13,292 nucleotides of DNA from positions 1 through 13,292 of the forward strand of contig JALGWA010000010.1 of NCBI GenBank assembly GCA_025774425.1, in the 5' to 3' direction. A program made the position numbers and the translations under genes. The notes beneath the pieces were generated by a model, which worked only from the letters and a program-made list of their open reading frames with translations, did not search any database and had not been told where the DNA came from. Position 1 is the first letter of the stretch, and every line of letters starts with the position of its first letter. This document shows positions 1 to 7,577 of the stretch, piece after piece. The DNA is from a bacterium (GTDB lineage: Bacteria; Arandabacterota; Arandabacteria; Arandabacterales; JALGWA01).

Positions 1-393
1 GGGGGGAATACGGTAGTGGACCTTTCCCCTGAACCTGGAACCTATGACGAGATCGTACTCACTTGTGGCATCGATGAGATCGGCTATGTAGCGGGCATCG
101 TGCTGGCCGTCGGCGTCGAGCAGGACGACGACGTCATAATCCCTCTCATGCGCGTACTTGAAGCCCGCGTGTACGGCCCCTCCGTAGCCCAGCCTTATGG
201 GAGCAGCAAGCACGGTGGCGCCGGCCCGCCGCGCTATTTCCCCCGTGCGGTCCTCCGAGGCGTCATCCACGACGACTACGTCGTAGCCGGGGTATAGCGA
301 GGACACCTCGTCGAGGACGGCGCCTATGCAGGCCTCCTCGTTTCGTGCGGGGATGACTATCACGACCCTGGGCGGCCCGCCGTCTCCAGCCAC
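1..393 (-). CDS. Family 2 glycosyltransferase, polyprenyl-phosphate sugar synthase-like (C-terminus outside window)
   Basis: The first 131 residues of a GT2 (GT-A fold) glycosyltransferase are visible, and the reading frame is open to the window edge. The protein opens with VVIVIPARNEE (about residues 10-20), then VVDDASEDRT (41-50), the metal/nucleotide-sugar DxD in LLDADGQHD (D93, D95) and GSRF (118-121). This pattern fits the dolichol-phosphate mannose/undecaprenyl-phosphate sugar synthase group, which moves a sugar from a nucleotide donor to a polyprenyl phosphate on the cytoplasmic face. The donor sugar cannot be told from this part, and other GT2 enzymes remain possible. The start is GTG at 391-393: AAGGAG at 401-406 lies 7 bases upstream. 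The preceding flippase-like gene ends 4 bases before it, so the two are probably translated from one mRNA. Any C-terminal membrane segments lie outside the window. Confidence 0.88.
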   Translation of the reverse strand, partial: MAGDGGPPRVVIVIPARNEEACIGAVLDEVSSLYPGYDVVVVDDASEDRTGEIARRAGATVLAAPIRLGYGGAVHAGFKYAHERDYDVVVLLDADGQHDARYIADLIDATSEYDLVIGSRFRGKVHYRIPP

Positions 394-397
394 GCCG

Positions 398-1372
398 TCA
401 CTCCTTTTCCGGCTCGGGGGTCCTGTAGGCCAACCTCGACACAAGGGCCAGGACGATTATGGAAAGCGCAATCACGAGCCTCAGCGAAATAAGATAAGGC
501 ACAATGTGCTCCTTTCCAACACCAATCTTGTAGAGCAGACCCGACCATGACCAGTCGGCCACTCCCAGCCCCCCCGGCGTCAGCGCGAAGAGGGCGGCGA
601 ACTGGGCGCTGGGCACGAACCCGGTCAGGCGTTCGAAGCCGACTGCGATGCCGATGGCGACGGCTATCGAGTAGTACCTGAGCACCATGAAGATGAACTT
701 GACGCCGCTCAAGACGAAGAGGCCGGGCGCGATGGGGGCGATCACCGCCGCATCGACACGGTCGGCTTCCGTCGCGGCGCCCACCCTTCTCCCGAGCCAG
801 GGCAGCCTGCGGACGAGCCGGAAGAGAAACTGGAAGAGGCGCTGGAGGGTCTGCATGCTCCGGCGCCCCAGGAATATGAAGCAGAGCAAGCCGAGTCCGA
901 AGCCCGCCGCGTAGAGGACGAGGCACAGACGCGCGGATATGCCGCCCGCGATGAAGACCACGGAGGGCGCGAGGAAGATGCATGTGACCGCGAGGTCGAA
1001 AGCCCGGTCGAGATAGACGGAGAAGGACGCCTTGTTGACCGACACCTCGTGGTCCAGTTTGAGCGACATCGTCCTGACGCCCAGATCGCTCAGGTCCATG
1101 GGGATGACCAGCCCGATCGCCCTGCCCATCATGAAGTAATGGAACAGCGAGCCGAAATGGGCGGCTTTCCTCTCCCCCATCGCCCGGAGAGTGATTCTCC
1201 ACTTGAGAGCGGCGCAGGCCGCGACCCCTACCGTGCCGGCGAAACACACGACGACCCAGCTCGGGCTGAGACCGCGCATGAGATGGAGGTCGTGCCTGCC
1301 CCAGTAAACGAGGGCCGCCATGAGTACGGCCGCGACCGCCCAGAGAATGCGCCTTCCGGCAAGACCTTTCAT
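398..1372 (-). CDS. PF03706-type flippase-like integral membrane protein (second copy)
   Basis: 324-residue multipass protein of the lysylphosphatidylglycerol-synthase transmembrane/AglD-like family (PF03706, UPF0104). Hydrophobic helices are seen at about 8-24, 37-56, 127-143, 151-168, 218-246, 255-270 and 288-312. Family landmarks include LSDLGVR (94-100), where relatives have a GGD-type motif, YLDRAFDL (120-127) and TPGGLGVADW (265-274). The usual arginine-glutamate after GGLG is replaced by A-D, so this copy is divergent. There is no C-terminal aminoacyl-transferase domain, so it is not a full MprF-type lysyl transferase. Known relatives are implicated in handling lipid-linked substrates in the membrane; the substrate here is unknown. 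ATG at 1370-1372 shares one base with the stop of the upstream phosphodiesterase gene (TGATG), indicating translational coupling. The GT2 gene follows after 4 bases. Confidence 0.8.
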   Translation of the reverse strand: MKGLAGRRILWAVAAVLMAALVYWGRHDLHLMRGLSPSWVVVCFAGTVGVAACAALKWRITLRAMGERKAAHFGSLFHYFMMGRAIGLVIPMDLSDLGVRTMSLKLDHEVSVNKASFSVYLDRAFDLAVTCIFLAPSVVFIAGGISARLCLVLYAAGFGLGLLCFIFLGRRSMQTLQRLFQFLFRLVRRLPWLGRRVGAATEADRVDAAVIAPIAPGLFVLSGVKFIFMVLRYYSIAVAIGIAVGFERLTGFVPSAQFAALFALTPGGLGVADWSWSGLLYKIGVGKEHIVPYLISLRLVIALSIIVLALVSRLAYRTPEPEKE

Positions 1373-3051
1373 CAGGAGATGTATCCCAGACCCTTCAGCC
1401 TGTCCCTTATGCTCTCGTCCTCGGTGGAATCCCTGGCGCGATCGCCTGCGTCATAGAGGTCTTTCATCTTCGCGTACTCCGGCGGCCTCCCGGCGAGCGC
1501 GCCCTCGTCGAGAATGTCCTTCCTGAGACGCCCGTCCACGCCTTCGGGTATCGGCAGGTTCATCAAGTAGAGCATGAGGGGAGCGAGGTCCAACACGGTC
1601 ATGCCGTCAACCTCGACCCCCTTCTTGACGACCGGGCCGTTCGCCACGAAGACGCCGTCCATCCTGTGCTGCGCCGATATGGCGTCCGAGACCTCTTCCA
1701 GGAGGTTGTTGGAGGAAAACTCGAAGTCCCCGAATACGCCGACCGTCGGTGTGTACGGCAGGAAGTAGAGATCGGGTGCTTCGCCGATGAATCTCCCCCT
1801 GTATATTTCCTCCCTTTTTACGACTTCGCTGATGAGTCCCCGCCCGGTCTTGGGATCCTCGAGGCCGCGCAGGAGCTCGGCCAGGTCGTCGCGCGTCTTC
1901 TCGTAGTCCGCGGGCTCGACCGCCCCCAGCGGCTCTCTTCCCTTGAGATTGACGAAAAGCCCCCCGTACACCCCTCCGCTCAAGGCGTAGGCCCTGGTAT
2001 TTTCCCAGTCGACGTCGGAGAAGGAGAAGAAGAACTTCCTCAACAGATTGTAGCCGCCCGAGGTCCACCTCAAACCCATCTTGATCCCGCCGAGGCGCAG
2101 TCTCGACACGGCCCGATAGACGTTTATCGGGGTCAGGCCGGCCTTGAAGAGCGCGAACTTGAGTCTCGAGGCCGGTCCGCGCCTGACCTTCATTATCCCC
2201 TCACGGATCAGCCAGTTGTTGGTGTGAAGGAACCGGTGGAGCGGTCCCGCACCGTGATCCGAAACGAGCATGACAGATCCCTCTCCGCCCAGCATCTCCA
2301 CCGCCTCCCCGATTATGCCGTCCAGGCGGCGGTAGATGTCCAGGACGTCGTCGGCGAACCGCCGGGCTTCTTCCGGATCGTGCCGCGGGTGCCTCTCGTC
2401 GATGACATGCCACAGGGCATGCTGCAGGAAATCCGTCTCGCTGAAGACCTCCATGGCGAACTTCCAGTCCGTGCGCCCGAGAAGGTGCTTCATCAAGACG
2501 CGCTTGTTCTCCAGGACCTCCCTCACCTCCGCAATGAACTCGCCGGCCCTGCCGGCCGAGTACACCTTCTGCGGGACGATTCTGTATGACGGGACCGTGG
2601 ACTCGATCTCGCCGGCGAGTTCCGGCGGATGGGTGAACCGCCTGCTCCCCAGCGGAGTGAGCAGCCCGGTCACGAGCAACCCGTTGACCTGCCTCGGCGG
2701 GTAGGTCATGGGCACGTTGATGACTACGACCTTTCCGCCGAACCTTCCGACGATGTCCCATACCGCCGGCGCCCTGAGCGAGGCTCCGTTCAGGAAGGCG
2801 AGGTTGTACGAGTCCGCGGCCCTCACGATGATGTCGAAGACGCCGTGATTGCTCGGGTCCAGTCCCGTCACGATGCTCGACCACGCGGGTCCGGTACCGG
2901 GGGGGATGACCGTGCGCATCCTTCCCCACGCGCCGCCGTCCATCAGCTTCTTGATGGTCGGCAGTTCTCCCTTCTCCGCGAGCGGCAGGAGGAGGTCGAA
3001 GGTCGCGCCGTCGAGCCCGAGGACCAGCAGGCGATCGCCCCCGGCGCTCAT
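1372..3051 (-). CDS. Type I phosphodiesterase/nucleotide pyrophosphatase-like protein (alkaline phosphatase superfamily, soluble)
   Basis: 559-residue protein of the alkaline phosphatase superfamily (PF01663 type). The metal and nucleophile ligands are recognisable: GLDGATF with D14; a threonine nucleophile candidate T53 in PPGTGPAW, followed by IVTGLDPSNHG; TDFLQHALWH with D207 and H211; VSDHG with D265 and H266; and a late histidine in SAQHRMDGVF. There is no signal peptide or membrane helix, so it probably acts in the cytoplasm, unlike many superfamily members. It likely hydrolyses or transfers a phosphodiester or phosphate group; the substrate is unknown. An upstream in-frame start would add 27 low-complexity residues. 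I chose ATG at 3049-3051 because it overlaps the preceding stop as ATGA, has a GGGGA ribosome-binding site, and puts the metal-binding beta strand near the N-terminus. It sits between the DUF2723 and second PF03706 genes, suggesting a role with lipid-linked or nucleotide sugars. Confidence 0.85.
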   Translation of the reverse strand: MSAGGDRLLVLGLDGATFDLLLPLAEKGELPTIKKLMDGGAWGRMRTVIPPGTGPAWSSIVTGLDPSNHGVFDIIVRAADSYNLAFLNGASLRAPAVWDIVGRFGGKVVVINVPMTYPPRQVNGLLVTGLLTPLGSRRFTHPPELAGEIESTVPSYRIVPQKVYSAGRAGEFIAEVREVLENKRVLMKHLLGRTDWKFAMEVFSETDFLQHALWHVIDERHPRHDPEEARRFADDVLDIYRRLDGIIGEAVEMLGGEGSVMLVSDHGAGPLHRFLHTNNWLIREGIMKVRRGPASRLKFALFKAGLTPINVYRAVSRLRLGGIKMGLRWTSGGYNLLRKFFFSFSDVDWENTRAYALSGGVYGGLFVNLKGREPLGAVEPADYEKTRDDLAELLRGLEDPKTGRGLISEVVKREEIYRGRFIGEAPDLYFLPYTPTVGVFGDFEFSSNNLLEEVSDAISAQHRMDGVFVANGPVVKKGVEVDGMTVLDLAPLMLYLMNLPIPEGVDGRLRKDILDEGALAGRPPEYAKMKDLYDAGDRARDSTEDESIRDRLKGLGYIS

Positions 3052-5399
3052 TGGACGTCCCCGCCGAGCTCCTGTTCCATCCGCCTGAGCAGCCTGGCGG
3101 CCGCCTGGTCCTTGGGGTGCAGCGAGAGCCATTTCCTCACGACATCCGCGGCGGCCTGCTTGTCGCCGTGCTCCTCGTAGAACGAAGTCAGGAGCGAATA
3201 GCCGTCCGCGAAATCCGGGAAGGCGTTGACCAGCCTCACGAGAATCTCCTCGGACTTGTCATCGAGGCCGTTCTTGCGGTAGACACGGAAGAGCTGCAGG
3301 TAGACGTTCTGCGACCCCGGGTCTTTCATGATGAACTCATTCGCAAGGCTCTCGGCCTTGGCGACATCGCCCGCGAAGCCGTACGCGACGACCGCAAGGT
3401 CCCTGTAACCCGAGTACTCGGGGGATATCAGGCCGGCCATCTCGAGCTCCTTCACGGCCTTGTCGTACTCGTTGTGCTCGAGATAGTGGATGCAGAGGCG
3501 CAGATGGGCCGCCGCGTAATTGGTGATCAGCCGTCTCGTATTGAGGTCCTTGTAGACATCGTGATCATAGACATAGGAGGGAATACTCTCCACGGGCTCG
3601 ACGTCCGCGCGAATCTCCGTATGCGCGAGGTCGGGCGGGGGCACGACCGAATCGGGATCGGCCGGAAGCAGCAGACCACGGTAGGAATACACCCTGTAGA
3701 GGTTGTGAAGCGTCCGCTCGACGTCCATCATGCGGTTGCCCGTCTCGGGAACGAGGCGGAAAGCAAGGCCTTCCAGGCGGAGGTTCTTGTCGTAGCCCAT
3801 GTAGTCGGCCACCGTCACGGCGAAGTACACGGGCTTTCTCTGGTTGTTCGCCTCTATTATCTCCTTCGAGGCGATGTCCTTGACGAGTACGATCTTGCCG
3901 GTGTCGGGATCCCTGTACGGCTGGAGCCTGCCTATCGTCTGGTCGGAGAAACGCATCGGCACCTTCGGCTCCAGATGCTTGAGCTGCCAGATGTACCAAG
4001 GCGTGTTGAGGAGGCTCAGGTTGAGAACCCGCACGTCCTTCCTGTATCCCTTGACTTCCTGCATGAACCAGAGCGGGAACGTGTCGTTGTCGCCGTTCGT
4101 GAAAATCATGCCGTCTCGGTCGACGGTGGACAGCAGGTTGTAAGCGTAGTCATAGGCGTTGTAGTCCCCGCGCCTGTCATGGGAGTGGAAGTTGACCGCT
4201 ATCGTCGAGAACACCAGAGCGGCGAGCACCGCGCTCCCGGCGTACGTCAACCTGTCGGATCCCAACCAGGCGCGCATCTTGTCTATGATGTACGCATACC
4301 CGACGCCGATCCAGATGCAGAAGAAAAAGAAGCCGTGCGAATAGAAGTAGTCCCTCTCTCTCACCTCGTGGTCGGTGAAGTTCATGTAAATGATCAGGCC
4401 GAGGCTCATAACGAGGAAGAGGGTGCCGACGAGCACGAACGTCCTCCTCTCTTTGAGGAAGTGAACGAACGCGCCCACCGCCCCTATCGCGATGAGAAGA
4501 GCACCCCAGGTCAGGCCTCCGAAAGTCCACTGCTCCTTGAAGTACCTCCAGAACATTCCGAACTGGAACGACCAGGGGGCCTGCCTGATGAAGGGGTTCA
4601 TCGGCTTGTACTGCTTTCTCAACAGGCAGTTCTTGAAGGCGATCCAGCGTTCGGGATTGGCTTCGTCGATCGCCGGGTTGTGCACCGAACGAATCGGCAG
4701 AAACAGGTGGTTGCTCAGCCCCAGGACCCCTACGAAGACGACGAGGATGAGGAACTTGACGTCGAAGAAGACCCTGTAATCGACGAGCAGGGCGAACAAG
4801 ACGAAGGCCGGAAGCACGAGTGTCGTGCCGAGGTGCAGGCCCACGCTGGTCGCAAGCAGATAGCAGATCAGTAGGAGGTAGTTGCGGCTGCCCGCCTCCC
4901 TGTAACTCTCGCTCCACTTCAGCATCAACCAGACGGCGAACGCCATTATGAAGGCCGCGGGCGAATAGACCTCGGCCTCTATCGAATTGGTCCAGTAGCT
5001 CCCCGCGACCCCGCCGGCGACCGCGGCGCAGGCGGCCGAAAAGTAGACGGCCATCTTGTCCGGGCCGGTCTCCGGCCTCCCCCTCCAGAGCACGAGTATT
5101 CTCACCGTGATCAGGTAGAGGAACAGGCAGCCCAGCGCCCCCGTGAGAGCGGACATGAAGTTGACGGCGACCGCCGTCTCCACGCCGGGGATCATGGCGA
5201 ACATGCGGCCCAGCACCACGTAGAAAGGCGTACCCGGCGGATGCGGGATGCCCAGTATGTGGGAGGTCGCTATGAACTCCCCGCTGTCCCAGAACGAGAC
5301 GGTGGGTGATAGGGTTATGAGATAGATCGCCAGCAGTATGAGGAAGACCGCCGCTCCGACAAAGGCGTTCAGCCTGTCCCCCTTAATGACCATCTGCAT
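3048..5399 (-). CDS. DUF2723 (TMEM260-like) GT-C membrane protein with C-terminal TPR repeats
   Basis: 783-residue integral membrane protein. After a first helix (about 12-30) it carries the DUF2723 hallmark TVSFWDSGEFIATS, with acidic residues D38 and E41 in the first extracytoplasmic loop, then HPPGTPFY (53-60). Many further helices follow to about residue 400. A soluble part contains NGDNDTFPLWF (about 434-444), typical of bacterial DUF2723 proteins. Residues about 627-775 form TPR-like helical repeats, consistent with protein binding. Vertebrate TMEM260, in the same family, is a protein O-mannosyltransferase, so a lipid-phosphate-sugar-dependent transferase acting outside the cytoplasm is a reasonable inference; the bacterial acceptor is unknown. 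ATG at 5397-5399 is preceded by GGGAGG at 7-base spacing; ATG at 5391-5393 is a weaker alternative. The gene overlaps the upstream PF03706 gene by 17 bases and the downstream phosphodiesterase by 4. Confidence 0.9.
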   Translation of the reverse strand: MQMVIKGDRLNAFVGAAVFLILLAIYLITLSPTVSFWDSGEFIATSHILGIPHPPGTPFYVVLGRMFAMIPGVETAVAVNFMSALTGALGCLFLYLITVRILVLWRGRPETGPDKMAVYFSAACAAVAGGVAGSYWTNSIEAEVYSPAAFIMAFAVWLMLKWSESYREAGSRNYLLLICYLLATSVGLHLGTTLVLPAFVLFALLVDYRVFFDVKFLILVVFVGVLGLSNHLFLPIRSVHNPAIDEANPERWIAFKNCLLRKQYKPMNPFIRQAPWSFQFGMFWRYFKEQWTFGGLTWGALLIAIGAVGAFVHFLKERRTFVLVGTLFLVMSLGLIIYMNFTDHEVRERDYFYSHGFFFFCIWIGVGYAYIIDKMRAWLGSDRLTYAGSAVLAALVFSTIAVNFHSHDRRGDYNAYDYAYNLLSTVDRDGMIFTNGDNDTFPLWFMQEVKGYRKDVRVLNLSLLNTPWYIWQLKHLEPKVPMRFSDQTIGRLQPYRDPDTGKIVLVKDIASKEIIEANNQRKPVYFAVTVADYMGYDKNLRLEGLAFRLVPETGNRMMDVERTLHNLYRVYSYRGLLLPADPDSVVPPPDLAHTEIRADVEPVESIPSYVYDHDVYKDLNTRRLITNYAAAHLRLCIHYLEHNEYDKAVKELEMAGLISPEYSGYRDLAVVAYGFAGDVAKAESLANEFIMKDPGSQNVYLQLFRVYRKNGLDDKSEEILVRLVNAFPDFADGYSLLTSFYEEHGDKQAAADVVRKWLSLHPKDQAAARLLRRMEQELGGDVQ

Positions 5400-6438
5400 C
5401 AGCCAGCCTCCCGTCGGTCAGGTCGTGGTCGACGCGGTAGGGTGCGAAACCCCGCCTCGTGTATAACACACCCCCGATAAGGCTTACAAGCGCTCCGACC
5501 ACTCCGGCGAGCAGTTCCATCGAGAACGCCTGCTCTTCCGCCAGTCCCGGGACGACCCCGCAGAAGAGAACGACGCCCAGCCCCTCCCTGATTCCCAGTC
5601 CCCCGATCGATATCGGCAGTGCAATGAAAATAGCAATTACGGGGATGAAAAGGAAGAAGTAGATTGCCGGAATGTCGAGCCCCAGCGCGAGAGAGACTTC
5701 ATAGTGAACGAGGACCCTGAGCACCTGCACCATGACGGCTATGCCGAGGGCGGCGAGGAGATGCCGCATGTTCCTCCTGTACAGGTGGAACGACTCGTAT
5801 ATGTCCTTGGCGCGCTCGCGGGTCCCCCCGATGAAAAACGGTCGGAGGAGCCTCGCGATACCCCGGGCGAACCGGCGGTTCATGAAAACCAGGAACGCGA
5901 AGACGAGCGATGCGACGAATGCCAGCACGATGAACGCCCCGGCGGCCCCGAAGCCGCTCTCCGGCCCGAGCGCCCCCCGGGAAGAGGCGATGTACAGGCC
6001 GGCCGGCATGGCCAGCAGGCCGAGGGCGACGAGACCGAGCATCCTGTCGGTGACCGTCGCGGCGATCGTCTCATTGGACTTGCCCGAGTCCCTGTAGACG
6101 TCGTACACCCTGACGACGTCCCCGCCTATGTTGGACGGCAGAATGACGTTGAAGAAGGCGCCGACATAGTAGTACGAGACGGCCTTCCCCGCGGTGATGT
6201 GGATATCCTGTACGCCGAGGAGCTTCCGCCACTGGACGCTTCCCAGCGCGAGCGACGCCGCGAAAGTAGCGAGCGCCAGAGCGAAGTAGCCGGCGCGCAG
6301 CGAGCCGATGACACCCGCCGTCCGGCCGAGGTCCATGCGGTGGAGCAGGAACGCGATCAGGGCGATGCTCACGCCTATGCGGAAATACCTCGTCCGCCCG
6401 ATCTTCCACAGGCTTCCGAGCAGACCCTTCTGAATCAG
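5383..6438 (-). CDS. PF03706-type flippase-like integral membrane protein (first copy), probable CTG or ATT start
   Basis: Multipass protein of the lysylphosphatidylglycerol-synthase transmembrane/AglD-like family (PF03706), about 351 residues from the CTG start. Conserved parts are visible: LPSNIGGDVVRVYDVYRD (about 101-118), VTDR (129-132) and ALPISIGGLGIREG (about 273-286), a much more canonical set than in the second copy at 398-1372. It lacks the MprF catalytic domain. The family is tied to membrane transfer of lipid-linked intermediates; the substrate here is unknown. The first standard start in frame is GTG at 6370-6372, which has no well-placed Shine-Dalgarno sequence and would cut into the basic N-terminal segment (KGLLGSLWKIGRTRYFRIG). 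Upstream, GGAGG at 6445-6449 lies 6 bases from CTG (6436-6438) and 9 bases from ATT (6433-6435). CTG forms a CTGA overlap with the stop of the GT4 gene. The protein call is solid; the start is inferred. Confidence 0.82.
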   Translation of the reverse strand: MIQKGLLGSLWKIGRTRYFRIGVSIALIAFLLHRMDLGRTAGVIGSLRAGYFALALATFAASLALGSVQWRKLLGVQDIHITAGKAVSYYYVGAFFNVILPSNIGGDVVRVYDVYRDSGKSNETIAATVTDRMLGLVALGLLAMPAGLYIASSRGALGPESGFGAAGAFIVLAFVASLVFAFLVFMNRRFARGIARLLRPFFIGGTRERAKDIYESFHLYRRNMRHLLAALGIAVMVQVLRVLVHYEVSLALGLDIPAIYFFLFIPVIAIFIALPISIGGLGIREGLGVVLFCGVVPGLAEEQAFSMELLAGVVGALVSLIGGVLYTRRGFAPYRVDHDLTDGRLADADGH

Positions 6439-7577
6439 GTTGCACCTCCGTCGTCACGGCCGAGGAGCGCCTCCATCTCTTGGACCATGGCCCCGGCCGA
6501 CTCTCCCCAGTCGAACTTCCGCGACCATTCGACCGCCCTCTCGCTCATCCGGCGGCGCAGGTCGGCGTCCTCGAGAAGCGTCAGCATCCTCGCGGCCAGC
6601 GCCCCGATGTCTCCGTGAGGCACCAGGAACCCGGTCTCGCCCTCGACGACGGCGTCGCGCAGCCCCGGCACGTCGCTGGCGACGACCGGCGTGCCGCAGG
6701 CGTTGGACTCTATGACCGTCACCCCCCACCCCTCCTTGCTCGAGGGATTGGCCACCACATGCACCTCCTGGAGCATCTTCACTTTCTCCGCCTCGCCGAC
6801 ATGCCCGATGAAGTCGGTCCTGTCGCCTATGCCCATCGAGGCGGCTGTCCTTCTCAGGGAATCGAGATGGTCGCCCGAACCCGCCACTACGAGCCTCGCC
6901 GCTGGGAGCTTCTCGAAGACGATCTTGCACGCCGCGAGCAGGTGCTCGATGCACTTGTATTTCTTGACACGGCCGACGTAGCCGATCAACGGCGTGCCCG
7001 ACTTCGCCCCGAAGTCGGGCCTGTAGACTCCGTGGTCGACCGCGTTGTGTATTATGCCGATGTTCTCCTCCGGCAGCCCCCTCCTGACGAACTCATCTCT
7101 TGTACTCTGAGACACGACAACGAACCGCGTGTTCCGGTAGAACACGGGTATCAGCCACTCGCATACGTACACGTATGCGGCGAGCGGAAAGAAGGTCTCG
7201 AGGAAGATCGTCTCGGCGAAGAGATGATGCGCGAGGGCCAGCACTGGCTTGCGTACGTAAACCGGCGTGTAGAACGGGATCTTGTTGATGTCGTCGACCA
7301 CCACGTCGTAGTCCCGTTCCCTCATCAACCCGCTCAGCGCCGCCGGGACGTGGAAGTTGAAGGTGAACTTGCCGCCCCGCCGGACGACCCTTATCCCGTC
7401 GATCGTCTCCTCGGCCGGAGATCCATCGAAGGCGGACGTGAGCAGCGTGACGTGGTGACCCATACCGGCGATGCGCTTGAAGATCTCGTGCAGGTGCACC
7501 TCCGCCCCACCCGCCTCGGGGTTGCGGATGTCCCGCCAGTTGACCACCAGGACGTCGAGCATCTCTATTCGCCCCAT
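6435..7577 (-). CDS. GT4-family glycosyltransferase
   Basis: 380-residue retaining glycosyltransferase with a GT-B fold. The N-terminal acceptor domain has NPEAGGAEVHLHEI (about 19-32) with the glycine-rich loop. The C-terminal donor domain begins near 195 (PLIGYVGRVKKYK) and holds the E-x7-E signature in KEGWGVTVIE (E282, E290), followed by ACGTPVVASDVPGL. There are no membrane helices, so it is a cytoplasmic or membrane-peripheral enzyme using a nucleotide sugar; donor and acceptor cannot be read from sequence. ATG at 7575-7577 overlaps the metallophosphoesterase gene by 13 bases. ATG at 7560-7562 (MLDVLVVNWRD), two bases after that gene's stop and with GGGG 9 bases upstream, fits the family's usual N-terminus equally well. 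Downstream it overlaps the PF03706 gene by 4 bases, so it is probably part of the same glycan assembly module. Confidence 0.9.
   Translation of the reverse strand: MGRIEMLDVLVVNWRDIRNPEAGGAEVHLHEIFKRIAGMGHHVTLLTSAFDGSPAEETIDGIRVVRRGGKFTFNFHVPAALSGLMRERDYDVVVDDINKIPFYTPVYVRKPVLALAHHLFAETIFLETFFPLAAYVYVCEWLIPVFYRNTRFVVVSQSTRDEFVRRGLPEENIGIIHNAVDHGVYRPDFGAKSGTPLIGYVGRVKKYKCIEHLLAACKIVFEKLPAARLVVAGSGDHLDSLRRTAASMGIGDRTDFIGHVGEAEKVKMLQEVHVVANPSSKEGWGVTVIESNACGTPVVASDVPGLRDAVVEGETGFLVPHGDIGALAARMLTLLEDADLRRRMSERAVEWSRKFDWGESAGAMVQEMEALLGRDDGGAT
6445..6449 (-). promoter_or_regulatory. Strong Shine-Dalgarno site (GGAGG) for the PF03706 gene
   Basis: On the minus strand a perfect GGAGG is followed after 6 bases by CTG (6436-6438), then ATT (6433-6435), both in frame with the PF03706 protein. 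There is no ATG, GTG or TTG in this frame until 6372. The site lies inside the last codons of the GT4 gene, whose TGA stop overlaps the CTG, which argues for coupled re-initiation here rather than at the distant GTG. Confidence 0.6.

Noticed and set aside
360..1247. Second long minus-strand frame over the 398-1372 gene
   Set aside because: Arginine/proline/glycine-rich shadow frame with no motif, overlapping a clear PF03706 membrane protein.
398..1372. Lysylphosphatidylglycerol synthase (MprF)
   Set aside because: Only the membrane domain is present in either PF03706 gene; the C-terminal aminoacyl-transferase domain is absent.
3052..3132. 27-codon upstream extension of the phosphodiesterase
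   Set aside because: It lies within the DUF2723 coding region and encodes low-complexity sequence. The ATGA-coupled ATG at 3049-3051 has a good ribosome-binding site.
3051..4874. Long plus-strand open frame (607 codons) opposite the DUF2723 gene
   Set aside because: It is antisense to a well-recognised membrane protein, shows no family motif and is rich in charged residues typical of shadow frames in GC-rich DNA. The same applies to the long plus-strand frames at 6480-7700, 9657-11030, 5704-6618 and 11345-12316.
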